Assembly: GCA_963772825.1 (NCBI GenBank)
Contig: CAVYYX010000022.1
Span: 228,260-292,259 of the forward strand
Source of the DNA: Desertimonas sp963772825
GTDB taxonomy: Bacteria > Actinomycetota > Acidimicrobiia > Acidimicrobiales > Ilumatobacteraceae
Length of the DNA stretch: 64,000 bases
Reading direction: 5' to 3'
This document shows, in pieces, positions 34,294 through 43,494 of this stretch (its first letter is position 1; every line of letters begins with the position of its first letter). The position numbers and the translations under genes were made by a program. The notes beneath the pieces are model-generated. The model saw only the letters and a list, made by a program, of their open reading frames with translations. It was not told where the DNA came from and did not search any database.

Positions 34294-36707
34294 TCGCCCT
34301 GCTCCTTCTGTACGCCGTCCTCGGCATCGCCTTGGCCGTCGCCGGAGGGCCGCTCGGGCGACGGGCGTTCATCTTGGCCGCGCTCGCTCCGCTGGCGACA
34401 CTGCTGTGGCTCGCCGCGCACCTCGACGGCCTGCTCGACAGCGAGACGATCACCAACACCGTTCCGTGGGTGCCCGAGCTGGGGATCGAGGTGGCCCTGC
34501 GACTCGACGCCTTCGGCGCCGTGATGATGCTGATCGTCGCGGGGATCGGCCTCGCGGTCGTCGCCTACTCGTGGTACTACTTCGCCCCGGCCCACGACGT
34601 ACCGCCAGCGGAGGGTGCGGCCGGCGGTGACGGCATCGATCGCCTCGCCGGTCTGCTCACGCTGTTCGCCGGGGCGATGCTCGGCATCGTCGTCGCCGAC
34701 GACCTGATCACGATGTTCACCGCGTGGGAGCTGACGTCGATCACCTCCTACCTGCTGATCGGCGTCCAGCACCACCGCCGCGCCGCCAGAGCCGCGGCGC
34801 TCCAGGCGTTGTTGATCACCTCGGCCGGCGGGCTCGCCCTGCTCGCCGGCCTCGTGCTGATCGGCGATGCCGCCGGCACGTTCCTGATGTCGGAGATCCT
34901 CGCCGATCCACCCACCGGACATGCCGTCACGGTGGGTCTCGTGTGTGTGGCGATCGGGGCCTTCACCAAGTCGGCGCAGTATCCGTTCCACTCGTGGCTC
35001 CCGGGGGCGATGGCCGCGCCGACGCCGGTGAGCGCCTACCTGCACTCGGCGACGATGGTCAAGGCTGGCGTCTACCTCCTGGGACGCTTCGCACCGGTGT
35101 TCTTCGTGGTCTCGCCGTGGCGCCCGCTCGTACTCACCGTCGGTCTCGTCACGATGATCGCCGGCGGGTTGCGCGCCCTGCGCCAATACGACCTCAAGCT
35201 GCTCCTCGCCTTTGGCACGATCAGCCAACTCGGCTTCCTCGTCGTCCTGTTCGGCGCCGGGACCACCGCAGCGACCCAGGCCGGGATCGTCCTGTTGATC
35301 GCCCATGCCCTGTTCAAGGCGATGGCGTTCATGGTCGTGGGCATCGTCGACCACCAAGCCGGCACCCGCGACATCCGCCTGCTCGCACCGCTGCCCGCCG
35401 GCTGGGTGCCGACGAAGGTGGTCGCCACGATCAGCGCGGCGTCGATGGCCGGAGTGCCCTTGCTGCTCGGCTTCATCGCCAAGGAGGCGGCCTACTCGGC
35501 GTTCACCGACGGGCCGTTCTCGGCGAGCGCCTTCGTGCTCGCCGGGATCGTTGCCGGATCGATCCTCACGGTCGCCTACAGCGCCCGCTTCCTGTGGGGG
35601 CTGACGGTACTGCCCGGCCGGCTGCGCGCCGGGACCGAGGCGGTGCGGACGCCCCACCCCGACCGGCCGCGCCCCGAACGTCTCGACACGAAGGCCCCAC
35701 CATCGCCCGCTGTGTGGTTTGTCGCTCCCGGCGCCGTGCTCGGCGTGCTCTCGGTGCTCACCGGTGTGTTTCCCGCGCTGCTCGACCGGCTCGTCACGGC
35801 GGCGACGGTCGCCCTCGATCCCGGCGGCGAACCGGACCACCTCGCGCTGTGGCACGGCTTCAACGAGGCGCTCGCCCTGACCGTCGCGACGTTCGCCGCC
35901 GGCGGCGTGATCTTCGCTGCCCGTCGGCCGATCGCCCGCCTCCTCGCCCTCGGCTCGGTGATCCCGAACGGGGCCGAGGTCTACCTGTGGCTGCTCCACG
36001 GCCTCAACCGGGTGGCCAACCGGGTGACCGCTGTCGTGCAGAACGGCACGCTGGCGATCTACGCCGCCGTCGTCTTGACGACCGCAGCGCTGTTGCCGGG
36101 AATCGCTTTGGTGACGGGAGTCGAATGGCCTGGTTGGCCTGACATCGTCGGGCGGCCGGCCCAGATCCCGATCACCGTCGTGCTCATCGGTGGCGCGTTG
36201 CTCGCCGCGATCTCGCGACGCCGATTCACCGCCGTGCTGTTCCTGTCGACCGTCGGCTACGGAATGGCCGCCCTGTTCGTCCTCGAGGGCGCTCCCGACC
36301 TCGCCCTCACCCAGGCCGCCATCGAAACGTTGTCGACGGTGCTGTTCGTGCTCGTTCTCCGCAAGCTGCCCGATCGCTTCGAGCGGCGCTCCACCGTGAT
36401 GACGAGGAGCCTGCGCATCGCCATCGCGGTCTCGGTGGCGACGATGGTGTTCGCCTTCGACATCATCGCTCGCCAAGCCCGTCGGGCGCCGCCGGTCTCC
36501 ACGGACATGCTCGAGCGGTCGTTGCCGGAGGCCGAAGGCCGCAACGTCGTCAACGTCATCCTCGTCGACTTCCGCGGCTTCGACACGCTCGGGGAGATCA
36601 CCGTATTGACGGCCGCGGCGATCGGCGCCGTGGCACTTGCCCGGGCCGGTCGCCGACCGCGCCGTGGGCGGGACGTCACCGAGGCGACCGTGGACGGTGC
36701 TCGATGA
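34287..36707 (+). CDS. mrpA: Na+/H+ antiporter subunit MrpA
   Basis: Largest subunit of the seven-part Mrp antiporter, homologous to complex I NuoL. 806 residues, almost entirely membrane helices. The antiporter core has FTAWELTSITSYLLIG with the key Glu, FTKSAQYPFHSWLPGAMAAPTPVSAYLHSATMV with the proton-path Lys and His residues, and a C-terminal MbhD-like part (LEGAPDLALTQAAIETLSTVLFVL). GTG 34287. First gene of mrpABCDEFG, all joined by start-stop overlaps. Confidence 0.95.
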   Translation: MLIALLLLYAVLGIALAVAGGPLGRRAFILAALAPLATLLWLAAHLDGLLDSETITNTVPWVPELGIEVALRLDAFGAVMMLIVAGIGLAVVAYSWYYFAPAHDVPPAEGAAGGDGIDRLAGLLTLFAGAMLGIVVADDLITMFTAWELTSITSYLLIGVQHHRRAARAAALQALLITSAGGLALLAGLVLIGDAAGTFLMSEILADPPTGHAVTVGLVCVAIGAFTKSAQYPFHSWLPGAMAAPTPVSAYLHSATMVKAGVYLLGRFAPVFFVVSPWRPLVLTVGLVTMIAGGLRALRQYDLKLLLAFGTISQLGFLVVLFGAGTTAATQAGIVLLIAHALFKAMAFMVVGIVDHQAGTRDIRLLAPLPAGWVPTKVVATISAASMAGVPLLLGFIAKEAAYSAFTDGPFSASAFVLAGIVAGSILTVAYSARFLWGLTVLPGRLRAGTEAVRTPHPDRPRPERLDTKAPPSPAVWFVAPGAVLGVLSVLTGVFPALLDRLVTAATVALDPGGEPDHLALWHGFNEALALTVATFAAGGVIFAARRPIARLLALGSVIPNGAEVYLWLLHGLNRVANRVTAVVQNGTLAIYAAVVLTTAALLPGIALVTGVEWPGWPDIVGRPAQIPITVVLIGGALLAAISRRRFTAVLFLSTVGYGMAALFVLEGAPDLALTQAAIETLSTVLFVLVLRKLPDRFERRSTVMTRSLRIAIAVSVATMVFAFDIIARQARRAPPVSTDMLERSLPEAEGRNVVNVILVDFRGFDTLGEITVLTAAAIGAVALARAGRRPRRGRDVTEATVDGAR

Positions 36708-37162
36708 AGCGTCCCAAGCGACCTCCTGCGGCAGCGACGATCGACCTCATCGGCCCGTCGATGCCGGTCATCTACTTCGCCGTGCTGCTCGCTTCGGTGT
36801 ACCTCCTCGTCGCCGGGCACAACCATCCGGGTGGCGGGTTCGTCGGCGGTCTGGTGGCGGGGGCCGGCGTCGCCGTGCGCTACATCACCAGCGGCATCGA
36901 CGGGGTGCGCTCGCTCGCCCGGGTACGCCCGTGGACGATCCTCGGCACCGGTTTGCTGGTCGCCTCGTTGACGGCAACGGTGCCGCTGTTGTTCGGCGAC
37001 GCGCCGTTGGAGGCGGGCACCTGGGAGTTCGAGGTGGCGGTGTTCGGACACGTCAAGTTGTCGTCGGTGCTGGCGTTCGACATCGGCGTCTACCTCGTGG
37101 TCGTCGGCCTCGTGCTGATGGTCTTCGAAGCGTTCGGCGACGAGTACGGGGCACCGGCGTGA
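36704..37162 (+). CDS. mrpB: Na+/H+ antiporter subunit MrpB
   Basis: 152 residues, four helices. PVIYFAVLLASVYLLVAGHNHPGGGFVGGLVAGAG is the MnhB signature (GHNxPGGGF). Overlaps mrpA and mrpC by four bases on each side. Confidence 0.93.
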   Translation: MKRPKRPPAAATIDLIGPSMPVIYFAVLLASVYLLVAGHNHPGGGFVGGLVAGAGVAVRYITSGIDGVRSLARVRPWTILGTGLLVASLTATVPLLFGDAPLEAGTWEFEVAVFGHVKLSSVLAFDIGVYLVVVGLVLMVFEAFGDEYGAPA

Positions 37163-37596
37163 CCGTCACGCTGGCGTTCGCCGCGGCGACGTTGTTCGGC
37201 GTCGGCACGTACCTCGTGCTCCAACGCAAGCTGAGCCGGATCATCATCGGCCTCGGACTGCTCACCCACGGCGCCAACGTCTTGCTGATGACGTCGGGGC
37301 GGGCCGGCGACGAGCCGTTGATCGGGGTCGGCGACGTCGACGACTTCGCCGATCCGCTCCCACACGCCATGGCGCTGACGGCGATCGTGATCACGTTCGG
37401 CGTGTCGGCGTTGCTCCTGGCGATCGCCTTCCGCAGCTGGATCCTGCGTGGCGACGACGAGGTCGAGAACGACGTCGCCGACACCCTCATCGCCCGCGGT
37501 GGTGTCGAGCCGCGGGACGTCAGCGACGAGGCGCGGGCAGAACGGGAGGCCGAGCAGGCGGAGGCAGAGTTAGCTGGAGAGCTGGGCCGTGAGTGA
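37159..37596 (+). CDS. mrpC: Na+/H+ antiporter subunit MrpC
   Basis: NuoK-like subunit, 145 residues. Three helices with GLLTHGANVLLMTSG and DPLPHAMALTAIVITFGVSA (the conserved DPLPQALVLTAIVI pattern). The acidic C-terminal 45 residues (Glu/Ala/Arg) are longer than usual and probably cytoplasmic. GTG 37159 overlaps the mrpB stop; the stop overlaps mrpD by eight bases. Confidence 0.93.
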   Translation: MTVTLAFAAATLFGVGTYLVLQRKLSRIIIGLGLLTHGANVLLMTSGRAGDEPLIGVGDVDDFADPLPHAMALTAIVITFGVSALLLAIAFRSWILRGDDEVENDVADTLIARGGVEPRDVSDEARAEREAEQAEAELAGELGRE

Positions 37597-39079
37597 GCTC
37601 GTCGCCCTCCCGGTGCTGATCCCGCTGATCGGCGCCGCCCTGTCGATCCTCGTCGGCAGATCCCGAGTTGCCCAGCGAGCGATCTCGCTGGTGGCGTTGA
37701 CGGCAACGACCGTGTTGTCGGTCGTCCTCCTCGTCGGCGCCGACCGCGACGGGCCGCTGGTGATGCAGAGCGGGGGATGGCCGGCGCCGATCGGGATCAC
37801 CCTCGTCGTCGACCGCCTGTCCGGGATCATGCTGACGATCGGCTCGCTGATGTTGCTCGCCGTGCTCGTGTTCGCCATCGGTCAGCCCGGTGCCGAGCGC
37901 AATCACGTCGGTTTCCAGTCGACGTACCTGATCCTGGCGGCCGGGGTGGCCGGATCGTTCATCGTCGGCGACCTGTTCACGCTGTTCGTCTCGTTCGAGA
38001 TGATGCTCACCGCCAGCTACGTGTTGTTGACCCTCGGTGGCGGGCGCGAGCAGGTGCGCGCCGGAATGACCTATGTGGTCATCAGCCTGCTGGCGTCCAC
38101 CCTCTTCGTCACGTCCCTCGCCTTGCTCTACGCCGCCACGGGGACGGTCAACATGGCCGACCTTGCCGTGAAGCTCGGGGAGTTGCCCGACGGCGTCAGC
38201 GCCGCCTTCGCCGTGCTGCTGGTCGTCGTGTTCGGCATCAAGGCTGGCTTGTTCCCGCTGTTCTCGTGGCTCCCCGACAGCTATCCGGTCGCCCCCTCGG
38301 CGGTCACCGCGGTGTTCGCCGGGCTGCTCACGAAGGTCGGTGTCTATGCCCTGATCCGCTCCCAGACGCTGCTGTTCGACGCAGCTGACCGGCCGGCGAC
38401 GTTGCTCCTCGTGCTCGCCGGGCTGACGATGGTGATCGGCATTCTCGGGGCGATCGCTCAGGACGACGTCAAGCGCATCCTGTCGTTCAACATCGTCAGC
38501 CACATCGGCTACATGGTCATGGGGCTGGCACTGTTCTCCGTCGCCGGGCTCGCCGCCGCGGTGTTCTACACCGTGCACCACATCGTGGCGATGACGACGT
38601 TGTTCCTCACCGGAGGTCTGATCGAGCACGTCGGAGGCTCGTCGCAGCTCAGCCGCCTCGGCAACCTGACCCGCACGGCACCCGTGATCGCTGTGTTGTT
38701 CCTCGTCCCGGCGCTGGCGCTCGGCGGATTTCCGCCACTCTCCGGATTCGTGCCCAAGCTCGGGCTGATCGAGGCCGGCTTCGACCAGGGCGAGAATGTC
38801 ATCGTCGTCGTCAGCCTCGTCGTCAGCCTGCTCACGGTGCTGTCGATGATGAAGATCTGGCTCAGCGCGTTCTGGGGCGATGCCACCGAGCAGCCCCAAG
38901 GCGTCGTGCACCGCGTCGGAACACTTGGCGGGCCGGCGCTGATGGTCATCCCGACGGCGACGCTCGCTGCGGTGTCGCTCGCCATCGCGGTCGCTGCCGG
39001 ACCGCTCTATCGCCTCTGCGAGCGCGCCGCCGTCGAGTTGCTCGACCGCACCGGCTACGTGGAGGCGGTGCTCGGATGA
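37589..39079 (+). CDS. mrpD: Na+/H+ antiporter subunit MrpD
   Basis: NuoN/M-like ion-pumping subunit, 496 residues and about 14 helices. FTLFVSFEMMLTASYVLL carries the conserved Glu, FGIKAGLFPLFSWLPDSYPVAPSAVTAVFAGLLTKVGVYAL the conserved lysines. GTG start. Overlaps neighbours by start-stop junctions. Confidence 0.94.
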   Translation: MSELVALPVLIPLIGAALSILVGRSRVAQRAISLVALTATTVLSVVLLVGADRDGPLVMQSGGWPAPIGITLVVDRLSGIMLTIGSLMLLAVLVFAIGQPGAERNHVGFQSTYLILAAGVAGSFIVGDLFTLFVSFEMMLTASYVLLTLGGGREQVRAGMTYVVISLLASTLFVTSLALLYAATGTVNMADLAVKLGELPDGVSAAFAVLLVVVFGIKAGLFPLFSWLPDSYPVAPSAVTAVFAGLLTKVGVYALIRSQTLLFDAADRPATLLLVLAGLTMVIGILGAIAQDDVKRILSFNIVSHIGYMVMGLALFSVAGLAAAVFYTVHHIVAMTTLFLTGGLIEHVGGSSQLSRLGNLTRTAPVIAVLFLVPALALGGFPPLSGFVPKLGLIEAGFDQGENVIVVVSLVVSLLTVLSMMKIWLSAFWGDATEQPQGVVHRVGTLGGPALMVIPTATLAAVSLAIAVAAGPLYRLCERAAVELLDRTGYVEAVLG

Positions 39080-39597
39080 GTCGCTATGTGCCCTACACCG
39101 TCGGGTTGGCCGCCGCCTGGGTGATGTTGTGGGATCGCGTCACCCTCGCCAACTTCGTGGGCGGACTAGTGGTCGCCGCCCTGCTGCTCATCGTGTTCCC
39201 GTTGCCACCTGTCGATCCACAGCGTCACCTGATCGTGCGCCCATGGGCGCTCGTTCGCCTCGGCGTTGCCGTCGTCGGAGAGCTGTTGGTGTCCAACGTG
39301 TACATGACCCACGAGGTCGTCACCCCTGAGCGGCGACTCGCATCCGGTGTCATCAGGTGCCCGTTGCGCACGGACTCTCCGAAGGTCGTCAGCACGGTCG
39401 CCAACATCCTCGCCCTGGCGCCGGGGACGATGGCGGTCGATGCGATCGGCGGCCCGCCGGCGCTGTTCGTCCACGTGCTCGGCAGCGACGATGCCGACGA
39501 TCTGCGTCGCAAGGTCGCCCGGCTCGAGCAGCTCGTCGTCGAGGCGATCGGCTCGGCCAGCGATCGCCGGGCGGTTGCCATGGGGGAGGGCGGATGA
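39076..39597 (+). CDS. mrpE: Na+/H+ antiporter subunit MrpE
   Basis: 173 residues with two N-terminal helices and a cytoplasmic domain. LANILALAPGTMAVD and LFVHVLGSDDADDLRRKVARLE match MnhE (SITLTPGT-type motif). ATG 39076 overlaps the mrpD stop. Confidence 0.92.
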   Translation: MSRYVPYTVGLAAAWVMLWDRVTLANFVGGLVVAALLLIVFPLPPVDPQRHLIVRPWALVRLGVAVVGELLVSNVYMTHEVVTPERRLASGVIRCPLRTDSPKVVSTVANILALAPGTMAVDAIGGPPALFVHVLGSDDADDLRRKVARLEQLVVEAIGSASDRRAVAMGEGG

Positions 39598-39845
39598 TCG
39601 TCGCCGTGCTCGTCGTTCTCGGCATCGCTGCCGTCCTGTTCGCCATCCGTCTGGTCATCGGCCCATCACTCCCTGATCGCGTTGTCGCCCTCAACGGTCT
39701 GCTCATCGTCGGCATGGTGTTGCTCGCCGAGTTGGCGGTGGAGACCGGTCGTGGCACGTACCTGCCGGTGCTCGTGCTGTTGTCGGTCGTCGGCTTCCTC
39801 GGCACGGCGATGATCGCCCGCTTCCTCGAGGGGCGCGGCCGATGA
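39594..39845 (+). CDS. mrpF: Na+/H+ antiporter subunit MrpF
   Basis: 83 residues, three helices. IRLVIGPSLPDRVVALNGL is the conserved PxxxDRVxALD-type motif of MnhF. ATG 39594 overlaps the mrpE stop; an upstream open frame is shadow sequence over mrpE. Confidence 0.92.
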   Translation: MIVAVLVVLGIAAVLFAIRLVIGPSLPDRVVALNGLLIVGMVLLAELAVETGRGTYLPVLVLLSVVGFLGTAMIARFLEGRGR

Positions 39846-40186
39846 GCAGGCATTTGGTTGGCGAGATCGCGCTCCTGGCCGGCGCCTTGTTGATCCTTCT
39901 CGCGGCGATCGGAGTGCTGCGCTTTCCCGACGCCTTGACGCGGATGCACGCGTTGTCGAAGGCATCGACGCTCGGCGTGTCGATCGCCCTGCTCGGCGCG
40001 GCGGTGTCTCGCACCGACATCAACGACGTGACGTCGCTGCTCTTCGCCACCGTCCTGCAGGCGGCGACCAATCCGGTGGCCTCGACGTTGCTGATGCAGG
40101 CGACGTACTACGCCGAGGGCATCGACAATCGCGTCGACACCGTCGACGAGCTGGCCGAGGCCGTCGCCGCCGAGGCCGCGCCGTGA
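39842..40186 (+). CDS. mrpG: Na+/H+ antiporter subunit MrpG
   Basis: 114 residues, three helices; GVLRFPDALTRMHALSKASTLG is the MnhG motif. Last gene of the operon. Its 3' end overlaps the convergent cobA frame by 79 bases, an unusually large overlap that may reflect an extended cobA tail. Confidence 0.92.
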   Translation: MSRHLVGEIALLAGALLILLAAIGVLRFPDALTRMHALSKASTLGVSIALLGAAVSRTDINDVTSLLFATVLQAATNPVASTLLMQATYYAEGIDNRVDTVDELAEAVAAEAAP

Positions 40187-40974
40187 AGTCCCGACGTGGC
40201 GATGGTCCTGGAACGGTGAGCGGAGAGTGCCGTTTTCTGCCTCGACAGCTCACGGTTCGCCGCGGCGCCGTCGCCCGCGAGGTCGAAGGCGGCGACCGGT
40301 CCGATGACGATGACGGCCGGCGAGTCCAAGTTGGCCGCGCCGAGCTCGTCGAGCCGGCAGCGCAGCGATACCTGATCGACGGTCGTTGCGGAGCGCACGG
40401 CGGCGACCGGGGTGTCGCCGGCGAGTCCGCCGGCGATCAGCTCGTCGGCGATCTGGCCACGTTGCGTGACACCCATCAACACGACGATCGTGCCGCCGAC
40501 GCGGGCGAGGGCCTGCCAGTCGACGTCCGGCTCGCCACGACGGCGGTGGCCGGTGACCACGGTGACCGCCGCCGAGATCCCGCGATGGGTCACCGGGACG
40601 CCCGCCGCGGCGGGAGCTGCGAAGGCCGACGTGACACCGGGGACGACCTCGAACGGCACGCCGGCGTCGAGAAGCGCCTGGGCTTCCTCGCCGCCGCGGC
40701 CGAACACGAACGGGTCGCCACCCTTCAGCCGCACGATCGTCCGGTCACTCTCTGCGAGCGACACGAGCAGGGTGCTGATCAGCTCCTGCGGCACGCCGCG
40801 ACCGGGGCGCTTGCCGACGTCGATCAGCTCGGCGGCTGGGTTGATGATGGCGAAGACACCGTCACCGACGAGGGCGTCATGGACCACGACATCGGCGTCG
40901 GCGAGTAGGCGGGCGGCGCGGACGGTCAAGAGATCCGGGTCACCCGGTCCGGCGCCGACGAGGTGAACGGTCAT
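40108..40974 (-). CDS. cobA: uroporphyrinogen-III C-methyltransferase
   Basis: Makes precorrin-2 for siroheme, the cofactor of the adjacent sulfite reductase. VHLVGAGPGDPDLLTVRA, VRLKGGDPFVFGRGGEEAQAL and VVPGVTSAFAAPAAAGVPVTHR are the SUMT signatures. ATG 40974 overlaps the sulfite reductase stop (ATGA). Family members end near IVIGPVAAFDL (about residue 240); the last ~48 residues here are low-complexity, include a hairpin and run antisense into mrpG, so a lost stop is possible. 288 residues. Confidence 0.93.
   Translation of the reverse strand: MTVHLVGAGPGDPDLLTVRAARLLADADVVVHDALVGDGVFAIINPAAELIDVGKRPGRGVPQELISTLLVSLAESDRTIVRLKGGDPFVFGRGGEEAQALLDAGVPFEVVPGVTSAFAAPAAAGVPVTHRGISAAVTVVTGHRRRGEPDVDWQALARVGGTIVVLMGVTQRGQIADELIAGGLAGDTPVAAVRSATTVDQVSLRCRLDELGAANLDSPAVIVIGPVAAFDLAGDGAAANRELSRQKTALSAHRSRTIATSGLHGAASAATASASSSTVSTRLSMPSA
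40211..40258. terminator. inverted repeat between mrpG and cobA
   Basis: GAACGGTGAGC at 40211-40221 and GCTCACGGTTC at 40248-40258 pair at ten of eleven positions. It follows the mrpG stop by 25 bases and lies inside the cobA tail on the other strand. Confidence 0.4.
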
Positions 40975-42695
40975 GTGTCGCCGCTCTCCGCGCGCGCCAC
41001 AGCGCGGCGACGGACGACCGGCGCGGGCAGCCACGTTTCGATCGTCGTCGGGCTGACCCCATCCGCCCAGTCGCCGAACGTTGCAGCGCCCGGCACCCTG
41101 GCGTACTGCTCGAAGAGTGGGGCGACCACCGCGGCGATCTGGTCGAGGGGCACGTCGGCGCGGATCAGGGTGGCCAGGCGGTCACCCGATGCCGCTCCAC
41201 CGACGTAGACGTCATAGGTCTTCTTGGTCCGTCCGACGATGCCGATCTCGGCGGTGTACGGCCGGGAGCAGCCGTTCGGGCAGCCGGTCATGTTGACCCG
41301 GATCGGCGTGTCCTGGAGCCCGCCCTCGGACATCGCCTTTTCCAGCTCGTCGACCAGCGCAGGAAGCACCCGCTCGGCCTCGCCGAGGGCCTGGCCGCAC
41401 GTGGGAAGCGCCGGACAAGCGATGGCCAGCCGGCGCAGGGCGGTGACATCGTCGGCGAGGGCGACGCCGTGCTCGCGCAAACGCTGCTCGACCTCGGCGA
41501 TGCGGTTGGGAGCGATTCCACACAGCAGGACGTCCTGGCGCGGCGTGACGCGGATGTGCGTCACCGTGCCGTCGCCGGCCAGCTCACGAAGCACGGTGCG
41601 CAGCTGCACGCCGTCACGGTCGGCGATCTTGCCCGACGGCACCGGCAGCCCGACGACCGCGGCTCGCGTTCCGTGATGCTCATCGGCGATCCACGGCAGC
41701 AGGGGAACGAGTTCGCCGAGTTGCTCGCCGAGTCGTTGCTCGACCTCGCTGCGGAACCAGTCAGTGCCCCGCTCATCGAGGAGGTATTTGAGCCTCGCCC
41801 GCTGGCGATCCTCGCGGTTGCCGAAGTCGCGCTGCACCGTGACGATCGCCTCGGCGACGTCGACGACCCTTTCCGGCCTGATCCAGCCGAGCGGCGACGC
41901 CAAGCGGGGATAGGTGTCGTCCGGTCGAGCGTGGCTCTGGCCGAGCCCGCCGCCGACGAATACGTCGTAGCCGGTGACTTCTCCGGAGACGCCTTCGCTC
42001 AGGGTCGGCACGAGGCCGATGTCGTTGGCCAGCACGTCGACGCAGTTGTCCCCCGGCCAGGCGACGGCGATCTTGAACTTGCGGGGCAGGTAGACGCTTC
42101 CGTAGACGGGCTCATCAGCGTCTCCGCCACCGATCGCGAACGCGGGCTCGGCGGTGACGGCCTTGTCGCCGTCGACCCACAGCTCCCAGTAGGCGGCGGT
42201 GCGCGGGCGGAACCGACGCACGAGCTCGTCGACGAGCGGGCGGAGCACCGCTTGGCGCTCGTCCGGCCACGGGCACGCCATGATGTTGCGAACGACGTCG
42301 CCGCACGCCGCCAGCGTCGTCAGCGCCGCGGCGTTGATCCCGTTGACGAGCTTGCGCAGCGAGCCCTTGTGCACGAAGTGGAACTGCACACCCTGGCGGG
42401 TGGTGAGGCGCATCGTTCCGTCGGTCAGCTCGGCGAGTCGGTCGAGGGCCAGCCATTGCTGTGCCGTCAACTCGCCGCCGGGAACGGCGGCGCGGACCAT
42501 GCACGAATAGGCGAGCGGGAGCTTCTTCGACGCTCGCTCGCGCCGAACATCGCGGTCGTCCTGCTGGTAGATGCCGTGGAACTTGAGCAGGACCTCGCTG
42601 CCCTCGGCGACGAACGACTCCGTGTCGGACGTCAACTCGGAAGCGAGCGCGCCGCGGAGGTGGTCACTGCCACGCTTGACCGCTTCGACGCTCAT
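40971..42695 (-). CDS. sulfite reductase hemoprotein
   Basis: Six-electron reduction of sulfite to sulfide with siroheme and a 4Fe-4S cluster. 574 residues in two repeated halves; LKFHGIYQQDDRDVR and TTRQGVQFHFVHKG near the N-terminus, ACPALPTCGQAL and NMTGCPNGCSRPYTAEIG holding the four cluster cysteines. The N-terminal motif resembles the NADPH-linked CysI type; no flavoprotein CysJ is nearby, so ferredoxin as donor is possible. Its ATG (42695-42693) directly follows a family A repeat and overlaps the cysH stop. Confidence 0.93.
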   Translation of the reverse strand: MSVEAVKRGSDHLRGALASELTSDTESFVAEGSEVLLKFHGIYQQDDRDVRRERASKKLPLAYSCMVRAAVPGGELTAQQWLALDRLAELTDGTMRLTTRQGVQFHFVHKGSLRKLVNGINAAALTTLAACGDVVRNIMACPWPDERQAVLRPLVDELVRRFRPRTAAYWELWVDGDKAVTAEPAFAIGGGDADEPVYGSVYLPRKFKIAVAWPGDNCVDVLANDIGLVPTLSEGVSGEVTGYDVFVGGGLGQSHARPDDTYPRLASPLGWIRPERVVDVAEAIVTVQRDFGNREDRQRARLKYLLDERGTDWFRSEVEQRLGEQLGELVPLLPWIADEHHGTRAAVVGLPVPSGKIADRDGVQLRTVLRELAGDGTVTHIRVTPRQDVLLCGIAPNRIAEVEQRLREHGVALADDVTALRRLAIACPALPTCGQALGEAERVLPALVDELEKAMSEGGLQDTPIRVNMTGCPNGCSRPYTAEIGIVGRTKKTYDVYVGGAASGDRLATLIRADVPLDQIAAVVAPLFEQYARVPGAATFGDWADGVSPTTIETWLPAPVVRRRAVARAESGDT

Positions 42696-43417
42696 GGCGT
42701 TCCCCGGCCACGCAGGCCGCTTGTCGACGCTCCTCGGCGCTCGCCTCCGCCGACGTGCAACCCACATTCGGTCTTCGTCGTGCCGGACCACCGGCCGGAT
42801 CGCGGGTCCTCGCCGGGGGCGACGGGCCGGGTGCACGGCCAGCAACCGACCGAGCCGTAGCCCCGGTCGCTGAGCGGGTGGGCGGGGATCCGCTCGACCT
42901 CTGAGTAGTCGGCGACGTCGGCATCGCTCCACGTCGCCAGCGGATTGATCTTGGTGACGCCACGGAACGGGTCGAGATGGACGATCGGGGCGTCGGTGCG
43001 TGTCGGCGAGTCGGTTCGGCGCAGACCCGTGATCCAGGCCCGCCGGCCCGCGAGCGCCCGCTCCAACGGCTCGACCTTGCGCGCCGCGCAGCACCCGTCG
43101 GGATCGTGCTGCCACTGATCCGGTTCGACGTCGCCAAGGGGATGCACGACCCGGAGGTTGATCCGCAGATCACGACGGAGCCGTTCGGCAAACCAGACCG
43201 TCTCGGCGAACAGGTAACCCGTGTCGAGGAGCACGATCTCGGCGTCGGGGATCGCCTCGTTGACGAGGTGAGCGAGAACGGCGTCCCCGAAGCTCGCCGT
43301 GACGAGCAGGTCGTCGCCAAAGGTGTCGCCGGCCCAGCGCAGGATGTCCAGCGGGTGGGCATGCTCAAACGAAGCGGACACTTGCTCGAGACCTTCGAGA
43401 TCGAGGTCACTGCTCAC
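42692..43417 (-). CDS. cysH: adenylyl-sulfate reductase (APS/PAPS reductase)
   Basis: Reduces APS to sulfite. The cluster-binding pairs Cys109-Cys110 (DGCCAARK) and Cys192-Cys195 (GCWPCTRP) indicate the iron-sulfur APS reductase type, and Cys218 in ECGLH is the catalytic residue. The PP-loop-like start is VTASFGDAVLAHLV. GTG 43417 is preferred; the frame extends upstream to 43474 over the promoter. The C-terminus beyond HV (about 20 residues) comes from a family A repeat. Divergent from the precorrin-2 dehydrogenase gene. Confidence 0.92.
   Translation of the reverse strand: MSSDLDLEGLEQVSASFEHAHPLDILRWAGDTFGDDLLVTASFGDAVLAHLVNEAIPDAEIVLLDTGYLFAETVWFAERLRRDLRINLRVVHPLGDVEPDQWQHDPDGCCAARKVEPLERALAGRRAWITGLRRTDSPTRTDAPIVHLDPFRGVTKINPLATWSDADVADYSEVERIPAHPLSDRGYGSVGCWPCTRPVAPGEDPRSGRWSGTTKTECGLHVGGGERRGASTSGLRGRGTP
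42697..42753 (-). repeat. family A repeat A4, forming the cysH tail and the sulfite reductase start region
   Basis: On the minus strand a GAGCGCCGAGGAGCG block is followed by GCGGCCTGCGTGGCCGGGGA and then ACGCC-ATG, the sulfite reductase start. In the cysH frame it encodes the last residues ERRGASTSGLRGRGTP. Confidence 0.75.
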
Positions 43418-43482
43418 GTGGGCCAGTCTGGCACAAAACCCGAGTAATCCGATCAAGAATGTCCAAATTTCCATCTGACCGG

Positions 43483-43488
43483 TACTCT
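43483..43488 (+). promoter_or_regulatory. candidate -10 box of a leaderless precorrin-2 dehydrogenase transcript
   Basis: TACTCT ends 6 bases before ATG 43495. The 77-base divergent spacer to cysH (43418-43494) is AT-richer than its surroundings and likely holds both promoters and sulfur-responsive control. Confidence 0.4.
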
Positions 43489-43494
43489 CGGGCG

